Part shown: piece by piece, positions 9,004 to 17,708 of the stretch | How positions within the stretch are numbered: position 1 is the stretch's first letter | Layout: the number at the start of each line of letters is the position of its first letter | Source: Plesiomonas shigelloides | Lineage (GTDB): Bacteria; Pseudomonadota; Gammaproteobacteria; Enterobacterales; CAMTGL01 | Direction of reading: 5' to 3' | DNA: 64,000 nt | Assembly (NCBI RefSeq): GCF_900087055.1 | Contig: NZ_LT575468.1 | Span: forward strand, 1,798,001-1,862,000 | Made by a program: the position numbers and the translations under genes | The notes under the pieces: generated by a model | What the model saw: the letters and a program-made list of their open reading frames with translations, nothing else | Database searches by the model: none | What the model was told of the DNA's origin: nothing

Positions 9004-9220
9004 GTTTTCATCCTTGTTCTTGATTTATGGTTATTGATCGCATCCACCAATAGTGTGAGCGTGCACAGTAGACCCAAACGACTTGGAATTGCAGGTAGGC
9101 GGCAAGTAAAAGCATCTCCATGAGCATAGGCAAACTATGTGATTGAGATGAACGAACATAGCCAACACCGCGGCAGCCTCAAGTAAGCAGGGTATAGCAA
9201 GATTATCGTGCAGTCTGCGC

Positions 9221-9502
9221 TTAGCTCTTATACAACACCTTGATCAAGTGGTAGCCAAATTGGGTTTTGATTGGGCCGACTACTTGTAGCAATGGCGCGG
9301 AGAACACCGCTTTATCAAAAGCTTTAACCATCTGCCCACGCGCGAACTCGCCTAAATCGCCACCGCGTTTACCCGAAGGACAGGTCGAAAACTGGCGGGC
9401 CAACTTGCCAAAATCCGCACCATCATCGAGCTTTTTCTTCAGTGCCAGACACTCTTTTTCTGTTTTCACCAGAATATGTATTGCTGCGGCTTTATTTGCC
9501 AT
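9221..9502 (-). CDS. ppiC: Parvulin-type peptidyl-prolyl cis-trans isomerase PpiC
   Basis: From the ATG at 9502 the product is 93 residues, the same length as E. coli PpiC. It is a single parvulin domain with the diagnostic [11 protein letters not shown] start, [37 protein letters not shown] and the closing [12 protein letters not shown]. PpiC is a soluble prolyl isomerase. The frame stays open upstream to 9583, but that extension is not conserved and is not counted. Confidence 0.95.
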   Translation of the reverse strand: MANKAAAIHILVKTEKECLALKKKLDDGADFGKLARQFSTCPSGKRGGDLGEFARGQMVKAFDKAVFSAPLLQVVGPIKTQFGYHLIKVLYKS

Positions 9503-9710
9503 GGTGCTTGTTGCCTCTGCTACCTGATTAATTGCCATGATTGCACACGACACGGCCACACATACACAGCGACACATACTCATCTACGTATGCTGCATGC
9601 TGAAGCCGTGGGTAAACGCATAGCTTACCGGTGCGGCCCCGATCTTGGGAAGTTTTAACGGTAAAAATCAACCTTTCTAACTCACTATTACTACTCGTCA
9701 TGAGCCATAG

Positions 9711-10052
9711 CTAAAGATGCGATGAGGAAAACAACACAGCTTGGTAATACTCCCCTTTACCTACGATCTCAGATTCGCAATATTGCGCGGAAAAATGGCA
9801 GGTAACCTGATTACTCAAATACACCGTAGCGCTTTCGGTTGCCTGTGGCGCTAAGCGCTCGCGCTCAACATCGAAAAACTGCGCAGTCAACTCAGGGGAA
9901 AAACCTGCGGCGTTATAACACTTGCCCAAGCCTTTATCGCACACCACGCCGTCTACCGGCGAATAAACCCATGTTTTATAAGCCAGCAGCGCCCCTTGTA
10001 CAGGTACGCTAAGCACCATACACACACAAATGACTAACAAAAATGGATTCAT
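9711..10052 (-). CDS. YcgJ-like secreted protein
   Basis: 113 residues from the ATG at 10052, preceded by CAGGAG at good spacing. The start is a signal peptide (MNPFLLVICVCMVLSVPVQG). The mature part has four cysteines; the stretch YSPVDGVVCDKGLGKCYNAA resembles the E. coli YcgJ family, which shares a SP..GVVCDK motif near the mature start. Later cysteines in VTCHFSAQYCES could form a second disulfide. Periplasmic location is inferred; the family has no established function. An upstream in-frame start at 10094 is less likely. Confidence 0.7.
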   Translation of the reverse strand: MNPFLLVICVCMVLSVPVQGALLAYKTWVYSPVDGVVCDKGLGKCYNAAGFSPELTAQFFDVERERLAPQATESATVYLSNQVTCHFSAQYCESEIVGKGEYYQAVLFSSSHL

Positions 10053-10280
10053 CGTCAGCTCCTGCTCAGATATCAACAACGTATCAATCGCCAATGCTGA
10101 CTGACCTTAGCGAGCGTGTATGACATTACGATAACAGCACGGTGATGCTCTGATGAATGGCGTGGCACAGCCAAGAAGAGAAAAAGATTGCCATGCACCA
10201 AATACATGACCATGGTCAGTATTCCAAGACAATACTCAAGGTAGGTTAATCTCATGCTGTCATGAGGGAGTCTCAACTGC

Positions 10281-10475
10281 ATGAAAAAGCAAATACAACA
10301 TTTGGTCTGGCAACCCTACATTTGTCAATTGACCACCGTAGATATCGCGCAAGGCATTGCATTGAGCAGTTTACGCGGACAAAAACTACGCTCAGCTGAT
10401 ATTACTCGCGCTTGTTTTATTGCTGACAAAATCATCAGCACCCTCACCCACAATTTGAATCGGAATGTTTCCTGA
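10281..10475 (+). CDS. Hypothetical small protein
   Basis: 64 residues beginning MKKQIQHLVWQPYICQL, then a mixed helical stretch with DIAQGIALSSLRGQKLRSAD and two cysteines. A GAGGGAG sequence lies about eleven bases before the ATG, slightly far for a ribosome site. No membrane segment, signal peptide or known domain seen. A competing hydrophobic frame overlaps its start on the other strand, so the call is tentative. Confidence 0.4.
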   Translation: MKKQIQHLVWQPYICQLTTVDIAQGIALSSLRGQKLRSADITRACFIADKIISTLTHNLNRNVS

Positions 10476-10816
10476 CGCAGTAAATAGGTAGGCCGGCTAC
10501 AATTCGTGCAGAGTTTACATTGCTAGTTAAGTACTTTTTATATCGCCATAAGATAACCAATCGTCACGTAAAACCATTCGCATGAAATACTTTGAAAAAG
10601 TATGACATAAGAAGAAATCAATAAAAATGCTTTCTTACCAACTTAGCCCGTCACCAAGACAATTCACTTTCCACAAATAAACAGCCGCTCCTATACTCAT
10701 CGGTCATAAGCAACTAAGCATAAAGTTGCACAAAAAAGATACACCAATAGAACCCAGAATGAATTAATTATTTCACTACTAATATAACGCGACTCTTACA
10801 TAGAACGGTTTCAGGA
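10476..10816. other. Intergenic region upstream of a chemoreceptor gene
   Basis: 341 AT-rich bases without a credible gene. A small hairpin (ATACTT with AAGTAT, near 10582-10598) is present. A promoter for the chemoreceptor must be here, but I could not find a convincing flagellar sigma-28 motif. Confidence 0.4.
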
Positions 10817-12457
10817 ATGATTGATTTATCGATAAAGAAAAAACTGCTGCTCTCTTTTTCTGTGTTATGCCTGCTAATGAGTTTAACTGGCTTATACTCA
10901 CTCTCTAAGATCAAGCAACTTCATGGCAACATTGACCTGCTGTCCAACACCTCAATCCCCGTAATTATTCATGCGAATGATATAAATAAACAAGCGACTG
11001 ACAGCCGCCGCTATATTCTTGCCCTCTTCGCTAAGCGTGACAGTGTGGACCAACTGGACAAATACGCCCAGATGCTGTCAGAAACGCAGAAAGAGATGAC
11101 CACTCTGCTGTCAAAATACGAATCCCGCTTTAAATCCCCGCAAGAGCAGCAAATTATCACCAAGATCCGCGCACTGTGGACGCAATATTGCGAGGAAAAC
11201 GAGCAAGTCCAGCGCTACATCAAAAGCGGCGCGCTTGATTTAGCAATGCAAAGCCTCAATACCGGCTCGGCTATCTATGATCAGCTTAATCAGCAAACGC
11301 AAGCACTCACCAATCTAAGCCTGAATAATGCCGCTCGCGCTGAAAGTGAATCCAATACGGCATTTTCCGCGGCACAAATTGGGATTATTACTTGCCTGAT
11401 TGTGTCGGCTATTTTTGTGTTTATTTTGGCCAGCCTGCTGACCAAGAGCATCACCAAACCGCTGTTCATGATTTTGGAGCAAGCACGGCAAATTGCTGAC
11501 GGCAACCTCGCCCGCTCACAATTTTGTGAATACATTGAGTCCGGTAAATTATCCCGTGATGAGCTGGGCGAGCTGGGTATCTCGATTCAAAAAATGAAAG
11601 AAGGTTTGCATGCGCTGGTGAGTGACATCATGACCTCGACATCGCAAGTCAGCAGTGCCGTTGAACAGGTGAATGCCATTGCCCAGCACTCTGCCGATGG
11701 CATGCAAATCCAGCAAAACGAAATTACCCAGTTGGCGACGGCAATGAATGAAATGCAAGCCACCGTGCAAGATGTATCCATGAATACTACGCACGCCGCA
11801 ACCGCCGCCAATGATGCGACTCGACAGTCCATTTCGGGTAATCAGATTGTGCACGAGGCGGTGCAGAATATTCAGGAAGTCTCACAGCAAATAGAGCATG
11901 CTAGCCAGATTGTGCAGCAGCTGGAACAAGACAGCGCCAGTATCAGCGTGGTACTGGACGTGATCCGCAATATCGCCGACCAAACCAACCTGTTGGCACT
12001 GAACGCGGCCATCGAAGCGGCACGAGCTGGTGAACAAGGACGTGGCTTTGCTGTGGTCGCCGACGAAGTGCGGACTTTAGCGCAGAAAACACAAGATTCG
12101 ACGACCCAAATCAATCAGATCATCGAATCATTGCAAAAGCGGGCAACCGAAGCAGGTCAAGCAATGCAGTCCAGCTGCCAGCAAGCCTATGTGTGTGTGG
12201 AGCACGCCACCCGTGCCGGAGAGTCTATTCAAGAGATTAACGCCGAAATCAGCAAGATCTCTGATATGAGCTCGCAAATTGCGACCGCCACCGAAGAGCA
12301 ATCGGCCGTGGCCAATGAGCTGAATAAGAATATTGTTAACATCAACACGGCATCAACTGAGGTCGCCGAAGGTGCGGTACAAACCGTGCAGGCTTGCGTG
12401 AGCCTGGCGCAGCTGGCGCAACAGCTCAATTTGATGACGGAGAAGTTTAAGCTGTAA
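10817..12457 (+). CDS. Methyl-accepting chemotaxis protein
   Basis: 546-residue transmembrane chemoreceptor. Layout: N-terminal TM helix (about 10-30), periplasmic four-helix-bundle-type sensor (about 35-185), second TM helix ([20 protein letters not shown], about 190-212), HAMP domain with the conserved P ([12 protein letters not shown]), then the long signalling coiled coil. The hairpin tip that contacts CheA and CheW reads [20 protein letters not shown] and continues [17 protein letters not shown]. It ends LMTEKFKL with no CheR-binding pentapeptide. The ligand cannot be told from sequence. It stands alone and resembles the disrupted receptor at 47231. Confidence 0.95.
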   Translation: MIDLSIKKKLLLSFSVLCLLMSLTGLYSLSKIKQLHGNIDLLSNTSIPVIIHANDINKQATDSRRYILALFAKRDSVDQLDKYAQMLSETQKEMTTLLSKYESRFKSPQEQQIITKIRALWTQYCEENEQVQRYIKSGALDLAMQSLNTGSAIYDQLNQQTQALTNLSLNNAARAESESNTAFSAAQIGIITCLIVSAIFVFILASLLTKSITKPLFMILEQARQIADGNLARSQFCEYIESGKLSRDELGELGISIQKMKEGLHALVSDIMTSTSQVSSAVEQVNAIAQHSADGMQIQQNEITQLATAMNEMQATVQDVSMNTTHAATAANDATRQSISGNQIVHEAVQNIQEVSQQIEHASQIVQQLEQDSASISVVLDVIRNIADQTNLLALNAAIEAARAGEQGRGFAVVADEVRTLAQKTQDSTTQINQIIESLQKRATEAGQAMQSSCQQAYVCVEHATRAGESIQEINAEISKISDMSSQIATATEEQSAVANELNKNIVNINTASTEVAEGAVQTVQACVSLAQLAQQLNLMTEKFKL

Positions 12458-12498
12458 CGCTGAGTTCATTCTTCCGATCCCCAAGCACAATGCTTCTC

Positions 12499-12535
12499 GC
12501 ATGGCCAGATAGATACTGTTGCTATCTGGCCATGC
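12499..12535. terminator. Strong hairpin between convergent genes, probable bidirectional terminator
   Basis: GCATGGCCAGATAG (12499-12512) and CTATCTGGCCATGC (12522-12535) form a perfect 14-bp stem with a 9-base loop between the convergent chemoreceptor and EAL genes. No long T run follows on either strand, so termination efficiency is uncertain. Confidence 0.6.
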
Positions 12536-12559
12536 GCTGCAAAATGTGGTGATAGATTA

Positions 12560-14098
12560 TTAGCTGTTTTGGCGCGCTTGATATTCAGCTACCCAGCGGG
12601 TAAATGCATAAGCCGGTAGCGGACGAGAATAGAAAAAGCCTTGGATATTATAGATGCCTTTTGAAACTAAGTAGTCAACTTGCGCTTGGGTTTCAACGCC
12701 TTCGGCCACCGGATCCATCCCCGCCTCTTTTGCAAAGGCAATGATTGAATCAAGAACGCCTTTTTTCACGTCATTGGTTCCGATGGTATCAACGAACATC
12801 TTATCAATTTTAATCTCGTCTACCCCCAATTTTTGGATATAGGAAAAACCGCCGTACCCAGTACCAAAATCATCCAATTTAAAACGGTATCCCAAGGTTT
12901 TGACTTTGGAGATCTCTTCTGCCGCAACCGCAAAATCACTGACCCGCATACGCTCGGTGATCTCAAAACGTAATTTTGAATTGTAATGCCAGCGGTGTTT
13001 TTTCAGCATCCGGAACAAAGAACCATTCTCGATTTGCTCCGGCACAATATTAACACTCACCCACAAAGATTCTGGGAATAGACTCAAATCGGCAATGATC
13101 TTCTCAATCACTTGTTCGGTTATATCCAAAATCATGCCATGTTGCTCTGCATGCTCAATAAATCCGCCAGGGGAGATCATCTCACCTTTGTGATACCAGC
13201 GTAGTAATGCCTCAGCCCCTATCACCTGCCCTGTTTTCGCATTTACTATTGGCTGATAATAAGGGAAAAATTCATTTTTCTGTAAACCATACCGCAACAA
13301 CTCTGACATTGAGCTTTGATGATGCGTCAGAATCCAAAAAATAAAGGTACCTGCAGAAAGTGCTACTAACATGAAAAGCGCAGCATAAAGCCACAACTTC
13401 CCATTGGCATAAGCCACCAGCTCTTTCCCCGCTAATAGCTTATACACCACTTTCCCATTAGAGATACTGGACACCAAAACCTCACCTTCGGGGCGATTTT
13501 TGATATCCAAATTTCCTTTTGGAGAAAACAACGTTGTCTCTGCCGGTGCGATGTTAAGATATTCAATGTAAAAACAATTTTTACACGGTGACTGTAATTG
13601 CTCATGAGTCCATGCACTATTGAGAACCCAGTAGATAAAATTGCCATTCACATTGATGAAGGTCACCACTTCACCGCCGGTATTTGTAATATCGTGCGTT
13701 GTCGTAAAACCTACGTCATAGCCATAAAACTTGTAGGCATAGGTTTTGGGTTCACTCGGCGATAAAATACTCAGATCGGAGCCTAAACTAGAACAGCCGC
13801 CCCCATCTTTCAGCTCAATACCTTGTACACGAAACTGACTATTATAAAGATTCAAGTCTCGCAAAATTTGAACATCGTGCTTGCCACAATCGAATTGAAT
13901 ATTGGTTATTTCATTTTTCATGACATGCCGGATAGCATCACTACGCTCATTGGCCGCATAGTAGAAGCCCTCAAGCTTTGATTGTAACAAGCGCTGCGCT
14001 AAAAAATGCTCAAACAATGAGGGAATCGAAAGCCCGATCCCAAGCACGCTAAGCACAAAGATAAAGTAGAGGGCCCATTCCCTTTTAATTCTCATCAA
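12560..14098 (-). CDS. Cyclic di-GMP phosphodiesterase, CSS-motif and EAL domains
   Basis: 512-residue inner-membrane enzyme predicted to cleave c-di-GMP to pGpG. N-terminal TM helix (YFIFVLSVLGIGLSIPSLF), then a periplasmic CSS-motif sensor (about 35-240; the motif is GGGCSSLG) with further cysteines in FDCGKHD and CKNCFY, second TM helix (LYAALFMLVALSAGTFIFWI), then an EAL domain. Catalytic motifs are intact: AEALLRWY near residue 297, ERM in the FEITERM block, DDFGTGYGG near 413 and the K in EIKIDKMFVD, and EGVET. In E. coli relatives, disulfide formation between the CSS cysteines controls activity, so redox control is inferred. Confidence 0.95.
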   Translation of the reverse strand: MMRIKREWALYFIFVLSVLGIGLSIPSLFEHFLAQRLLQSKLEGFYYAANERSDAIRHVMKNEITNIQFDCGKHDVQILRDLNLYNSQFRVQGIELKDGGGCSSLGSDLSILSPSEPKTYAYKFYGYDVGFTTTHDITNTGGEVVTFINVNGNFIYWVLNSAWTHEQLQSPCKNCFYIEYLNIAPAETTLFSPKGNLDIKNRPEGEVLVSSISNGKVVYKLLAGKELVAYANGKLWLYAALFMLVALSAGTFIFWILTHHQSSMSELLRYGLQKNEFFPYYQPIVNAKTGQVIGAEALLRWYHKGEMISPGGFIEHAEQHGMILDITEQVIEKIIADLSLFPESLWVSVNIVPEQIENGSLFRMLKKHRWHYNSKLRFEITERMRVSDFAVAAEEISKVKTLGYRFKLDDFGTGYGGFSYIQKLGVDEIKIDKMFVDTIGTNDVKKGVLDSIIAFAKEAGMDPVAEGVETQAQVDYLVSKGIYNIQGFFYSRPLPAYAFTRWVAEYQARQNS

Positions 14099-14445
14099 GT
14101 AAAGCCCTTTTGATGACTGCTTCAGTACGAACCGGATATCGAAAGATGCTCACAAACTACAGTGATCAACCCCTTTCGTTTAACAATACCCCAAAACAGT
14201 AAGTATCAAACGATTTTATAAATTGTGATGATATCACCATCAGTTTATTTCGCTCTGTAACAATACATCTTTAACATTAAGTGGGAGTGAGAGATAAATC
14301 CAGTAACCGAAATTCAGTATGCCTTTTCTAAATAGGAAAAGGCGTCGATTGACGCCTTTCATACACAATGAGCCACAACTCATTGATTATAAATCATATT
14401 GCTCAGGCCATATTCAACGTAAGTTCGATATGGCCTTGCTGTAAG
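14099..14445. other. Intergenic region between EAL gene and chitinase
   Basis: 347 bases. It holds the promoter side of the EAL gene (left), the chitinase terminator (14337-14356), an AT-rich inverted repeat (GCCTTTTC with GGAAAAGGC, 14321-14342) and another repeat (GGCCATAT with ATATGGCC, about 14408-14435). No gene seen. Confidence 0.5.
14337..14356 (-). terminator. Rho-independent terminator downstream of the chitinase gene
   Basis: On the minus strand GGCGTC and GACGCC form a 6-bp stem with a 4-base loop and are followed by TTTT. The stem is short, so it is moderate support. Confidence 0.6.
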
Positions 14446-15894
14446 TTACGCCGTCACAACCGCCCATGCGCCGCCTTTGCTAGGATCATCCCCTTGCGTC
14501 CACCACTTGGCCTGATAAATCACGCCCTTATAGCTGACTTTATCACCCGCGTTGTAGACTTTGCCTGCTTCCCAGCCAGCCACACCACCCACTGGCGGCT
14601 CACCTGGATTAACCGGCGGAGGATCTAACTTCTCGACAACTCGCACCTTCGGCCAGCTGGCGTGTGAGCCGTAGAAGTTCGTGACACACTTCTCGTAGTC
14701 ACCTTTCACCAGCGCAGAATACGCCGTTTGGAACCCGACTAATTCACATTCAAACGAATAACCACCCGGACGGTCAGCATAATACTTCCAGTTACCATCC
14801 CAGTTGGTGTACAGCACATCGGTTGCCCCGTTCAGGTTCAAACTGCCGTACGGTGTTTGCTGCCAGCAGGTATTTTTCTCATCCGGCAACTGCGGAATTT
14901 GATAGTGTGCCGCCAGCCCTTCCCAATAGCGGATCCGGTTCACTGGCTGGCCTTTGTTTTTATTGTGCTCACCGCACTCAATGCCACCGTTGATAATATT
15001 GATGGTGGTGCCAAAGCCGTAGCCGATTCCGGCATCCAACTCACGCTGAGATGGCTTCCATGTCCGGTCAACCACATGCAACATTGAAGGTTTCGGTGCC
15101 TGTGGTGTCAGGAAAAACCAGATAGCCGAGGCCAAATTGAGCCAAGAATCAGCCACTCGCCCCGGTTCGTTTAGCAGCACAGAGGCTTTGCCATCGAACA
15201 TGGCTTCGGAAAACGCGCCGTAGTTAAAATGGTATGACAGCTGCTTCGCGCCACGGCCAAAATAGCCTTGACCAGTAGCACAAGGCCACTTCTTGTTTTG
15301 CCAATCATTCTGACCACAGCCGGTGGTGTAACCGGTTTGCCCTTCTGACCAGCCCATCTCGCGCACATGCACCAGCGCCTGTTGCCACTCTTCTAGCGCC
15401 AGCGGGTTATCGGAAACATTATCTTTCGCGATGTGTCCGCCGGTCTCCTGAGCAAAGTGGGCAAACATGGTAATGATGGATTTTTTACAGATCGCATCCG
15501 CATTGCGGCCATCGGTATAGTCACTGCAAAACGCAGGGAATTTCCCTACTGCGCGCAAGAAGCGCACATACGTGTATTCCGGCGCCGCCATTTGAGTTAA
15601 ATAGGCCCACTCATGGGCAGGGAATACGCGTTCAGCACGCTTAACGTTATCTGGATTACTGGCCAGCCCGGGCTCGATGGCATCCACAATGGTATTTGGG
15701 CGCGTTGCCAGTGACTGGGCCCAAATTGCGTACATCGGGTTAGCGGTCTTTTGCTGTTCTACGGCGTTGATATCAGCGGTCGCAATCACGTAACCGCCGG
15801 GAGTTTGTGGATCAGGCTGGATATTCATGGCCGCCAAGGCGGGTAACGAGCATACCGAAGCAACCAGTACCGCGGCGCGAGTCAGTCGAAACAT
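14446..15894 (-). CDS. Secreted GH19 chitinase with C-terminal chitin-binding module
   Basis: 482 residues. Signal peptide MFRLTRAAVLVASVCSLPALAA, then a GH19 endochitinase domain (about 70-420). Family features are MFAHFAQETGGH with the probable acid Glu150 and the signature GYFGRGAKQLSYHFNYGAFS. The last 50 residues (GWEAGKVYNAGDKVSYKGVI, then AKWWTQGDDPSKGGAW) form a CBM5/12 chitin-binding domain with three exposed Trp, after a Pro-rich linker (DPPPVNPGEPPVGG). It should hydrolyse chitin outside the cell. The gene is monocistronic; its leader contains tandem repeats at 15912-15954. Confidence 0.94.
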   Translation of the reverse strand: MFRLTRAAVLVASVCSLPALAAMNIQPDPQTPGGYVIATADINAVEQQKTANPMYAIWAQSLATRPNTIVDAIEPGLASNPDNVKRAERVFPAHEWAYLTQMAAPEYTYVRFLRAVGKFPAFCSDYTDGRNADAICKKSIITMFAHFAQETGGHIAKDNVSDNPLALEEWQQALVHVREMGWSEGQTGYTTGCGQNDWQNKKWPCATGQGYFGRGAKQLSYHFNYGAFSEAMFDGKASVLLNEPGRVADSWLNLASAIWFFLTPQAPKPSMLHVVDRTWKPSQRELDAGIGYGFGTTINIINGGIECGEHNKNKGQPVNRIRYWEGLAAHYQIPQLPDEKNTCWQQTPYGSLNLNGATDVLYTNWDGNWKYYADRPGGYSFECELVGFQTAYSALVKGDYEKCVTNFYGSHASWPKVRVVEKLDPPPVNPGEPPVGGVAGWEAGKVYNAGDKVSYKGVIYQAKWWTQGDDPSKGGAWAVVTA

Positions 15895-15911
15895 AGGGTA
15901 CGTCCTTGTAT

Positions 15912-15954
15912 AGAGCTGCTTGTAAAGAGCTACTTGTTAAGGGCTACTTGTTAT
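15912..15954. repeat. Three tandem copies of a 14-15 bp repeat in the chitinase leader
   Basis: Units: AGAGCTGCTTGTAA (15912-15925), AGAGCTACTTGTTAA (15926-15940), GGGCTACTTGTTAT (15941-15954). They lie 18-60 bases upstream of the chitinase ATG, beside its ribosome site AAGGA. Confidence 0.8.
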
Positions 15955-16163
15955 GAGCTTGAGGTTGACTTAAGACTCACAACGAGTCAGTAAGACATTC
16001 CAGATCATAGGTCTCTTCTTCCTATGCTTCACAAGGAAAAACCATCGGCATTGCGGTTTTGCGAAGTGATTCACCGCACTCGCTCTGCACGATTGCAGAG
16101 CGATACATGCAAGTAAAATCACCTTAAAATCATTATGTTAAAGGCAACTTTTTTACAGCGTAT

Positions 16164-16811
16164 TTACGACCCAAGTCGTGTTTTCTGCTCGTAACAGGCC
16201 TCGGCTTCGACCAACCGCTGAATGTCAGAGGCGCATAAATAAGGCTTTAACGCTGCAAATTTTTCCTCAGGCCAATCATAGATATTGAGTGCCAGTAACG
16301 TAGCGATAGTGTCAGGATCAAAGCGGTATTTGACGACGCTAGCCGGTGAGCCAGCAACCACACTGTAGGGCTCCACATCGCGGGTCACCACACTGTTTGC
16401 CGCCACTATCGCGCCTTCACCAATCCGCACACCGGGCATAATCATCGCGCGCATGCCCAACCACGCCCCATCACCGATATGTGTGTCGCCTTTGCCGACA
16501 TACGAATCTACGATGGTGTCCATAAAGGGATATAAGCAAAACCAATCTGCACGGTGGGTATGATTCCCGCCCATCAATATCACCACTTCCGGCGCAATGC
16601 AGACATAGTCACCAATATAAAGCTTGTCGATTTCCCACAATGAATCCCACTGCGAACTGACTTTATCGCCGTACAAATACCGCACAGCCGATGCTTCAAA
16701 GCCCGCATCCCAGCAATCACTGTAATAGCTGTGTTTGCCTTTAATCACGATATTCGGGTTCGTGACCACTTCATGTAACAGCTGTATTTTCGACCAATGT
16801 TTTTCCTGCAT
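16164..16811 (-). CDS. CatB-related O-acetyltransferase (hexapeptide repeat)
   Basis: 215 residues, the usual length of xenobiotic acetyltransferases (Vat/CatB type). The left-handed beta-helix repeats are clear, for example IGDYVCIAPEVVILMGGNHT, IGDGAWLGMRAMIMPGVRIG and EGAIVAANSVVTRDVEPYSV. The GGNHTHRADW motif carries the His that acts as general base in the family, and GSPASVVKYRFD is the usual end of the helix. Acetyl-CoA is the expected donor. Members acetylate chloramphenicol, streptogramins or unknown hydroxyl compounds, so resistance should not be assumed. Single gene with AAGG before the ATG. Confidence 0.9.
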   Translation of the reverse strand: MQEKHWSKIQLLHEVVTNPNIVIKGKHSYYSDCWDAGFEASAVRYLYGDKVSSQWDSLWEIDKLYIGDYVCIAPEVVILMGGNHTHRADWFCLYPFMDTIVDSYVGKGDTHIGDGAWLGMRAMIMPGVRIGEGAIVAANSVVTRDVEPYSVVAGSPASVVKYRFDPDTIATLLALNIYDWPEEKFAALKPYLCASDIQRLVEAEACYEQKTRLGS

Positions 16812-17101
16812 AACGCCTTAATACCACGTAATTCATTTTATATAGCCTAATATTAAAGCAGATAAGTGCTGCTGAATTGTCCTTTTGTATAGTTTTGTAT
16901 AGCTATTGGGTGAGGCGCATGCTTTTATGCTATAAATCCAAACACAGGGATAACATCGGTGAGCAGTATTTACTCTGCGCATTCACTCGTTCTTAACCTG
17001 TTTTGTCTGGTATTTGGTCAGACAGCGTTATTTTTTACAGGGAATGAAAACCGGTTACCGGTCGTAGGTATCCCCACTTCTGTTTTGTATAAGGCTTTAA
17101 C

Positions 17102-17578
17102 ATGAAAAAATTATTTTCCGCCATGGCTGTGTTACTTGCTTCTTCCATTCTGCCAGCCCATGCAGCAGACAATATGAAAGCGTTCCCGCCTGCAGAGGCC
17201 GGCCAAGTCAGACATGTTTTACAACTGCCGACTCGCAGCAATGAAGCCGACTTCAAAGTACAGCTGATTGTGGGCAAAAACGCGCAAGTGGATAAAGCGA
17301 ATACCTATTTCTTCACCGGCAAAATTGAAGAACAGATTATTGATGGATGGGGTTTCCCACGCTACGTGGTGAGCAACTTAGGCCCAATGGCTGGCACGCT
17401 GATGGCGGTAGACAGCAATGCACCTAAAGTGACGCGCTTTGTTTCCTTAGGTGGTGAGCCGTACCTGATCCGCTACAACAGCCGTCTGCCAATCGTGGTG
17501 TATGCACCTGAAGGGGCAGAAGTTCGCTACCGAATCTGGAGCGCCGCGCCTGACGCCACCGTTATGCCACAAGGCTAA
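17102..17578 (+). CDS. Ecotin-like periplasmic serine protease inhibitor
   Basis: 158-residue precursor with signal peptide MKKLFSAMAVLLASSILPAHAA. The fold is recognisable by VRHVLQLP, FKVQLIVGKN, GKIEEQIIDGWGFPRYVVSN and the near-identical RYNSRLPIVVYAPEGAEVRYRIW. Ecotin dimers block trypsin-fold proteases such as neutrophil elastase. The reactive loop aligns as GTLMAV, putting Leu100 at P1 where E. coli has Met. Both cysteines of the loop-bracing disulfide are missing (Lys65 and Val103 instead). Monocistronic. Homology is strong; inhibitor specificity is inferred. Confidence 0.9.
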   Translation: MKKLFSAMAVLLASSILPAHAADNMKAFPPAEAGQVRHVLQLPTRSNEADFKVQLIVGKNAQVDKANTYFFTGKIEEQIIDGWGFPRYVVSNLGPMAGTLMAVDSNAPKVTRFVSLGGEPYLIRYNSRLPIVVYAPEGAEVRYRIWSAAPDATVMPQG

Positions 17579-17708
17579 CTATCCCGCACAGGTCATGCTT
17601 CATAGCGCAAATACGCTCGCTGAACGCATGACCCGTGATTTTAACGAGCCGGTCTAGTTTCCCTAACCAACTAGACCGACTCTGTTTTTATCGACTCACT
17701 CGCACCAC

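Noticed and set aside
10680-10816. Flagellar sigma-28 promoter for the chemoreceptor
   Set aside because: CATAAAGTT resembles the -35 half, but no GCCGATAA-like -10 lies at the right distance.
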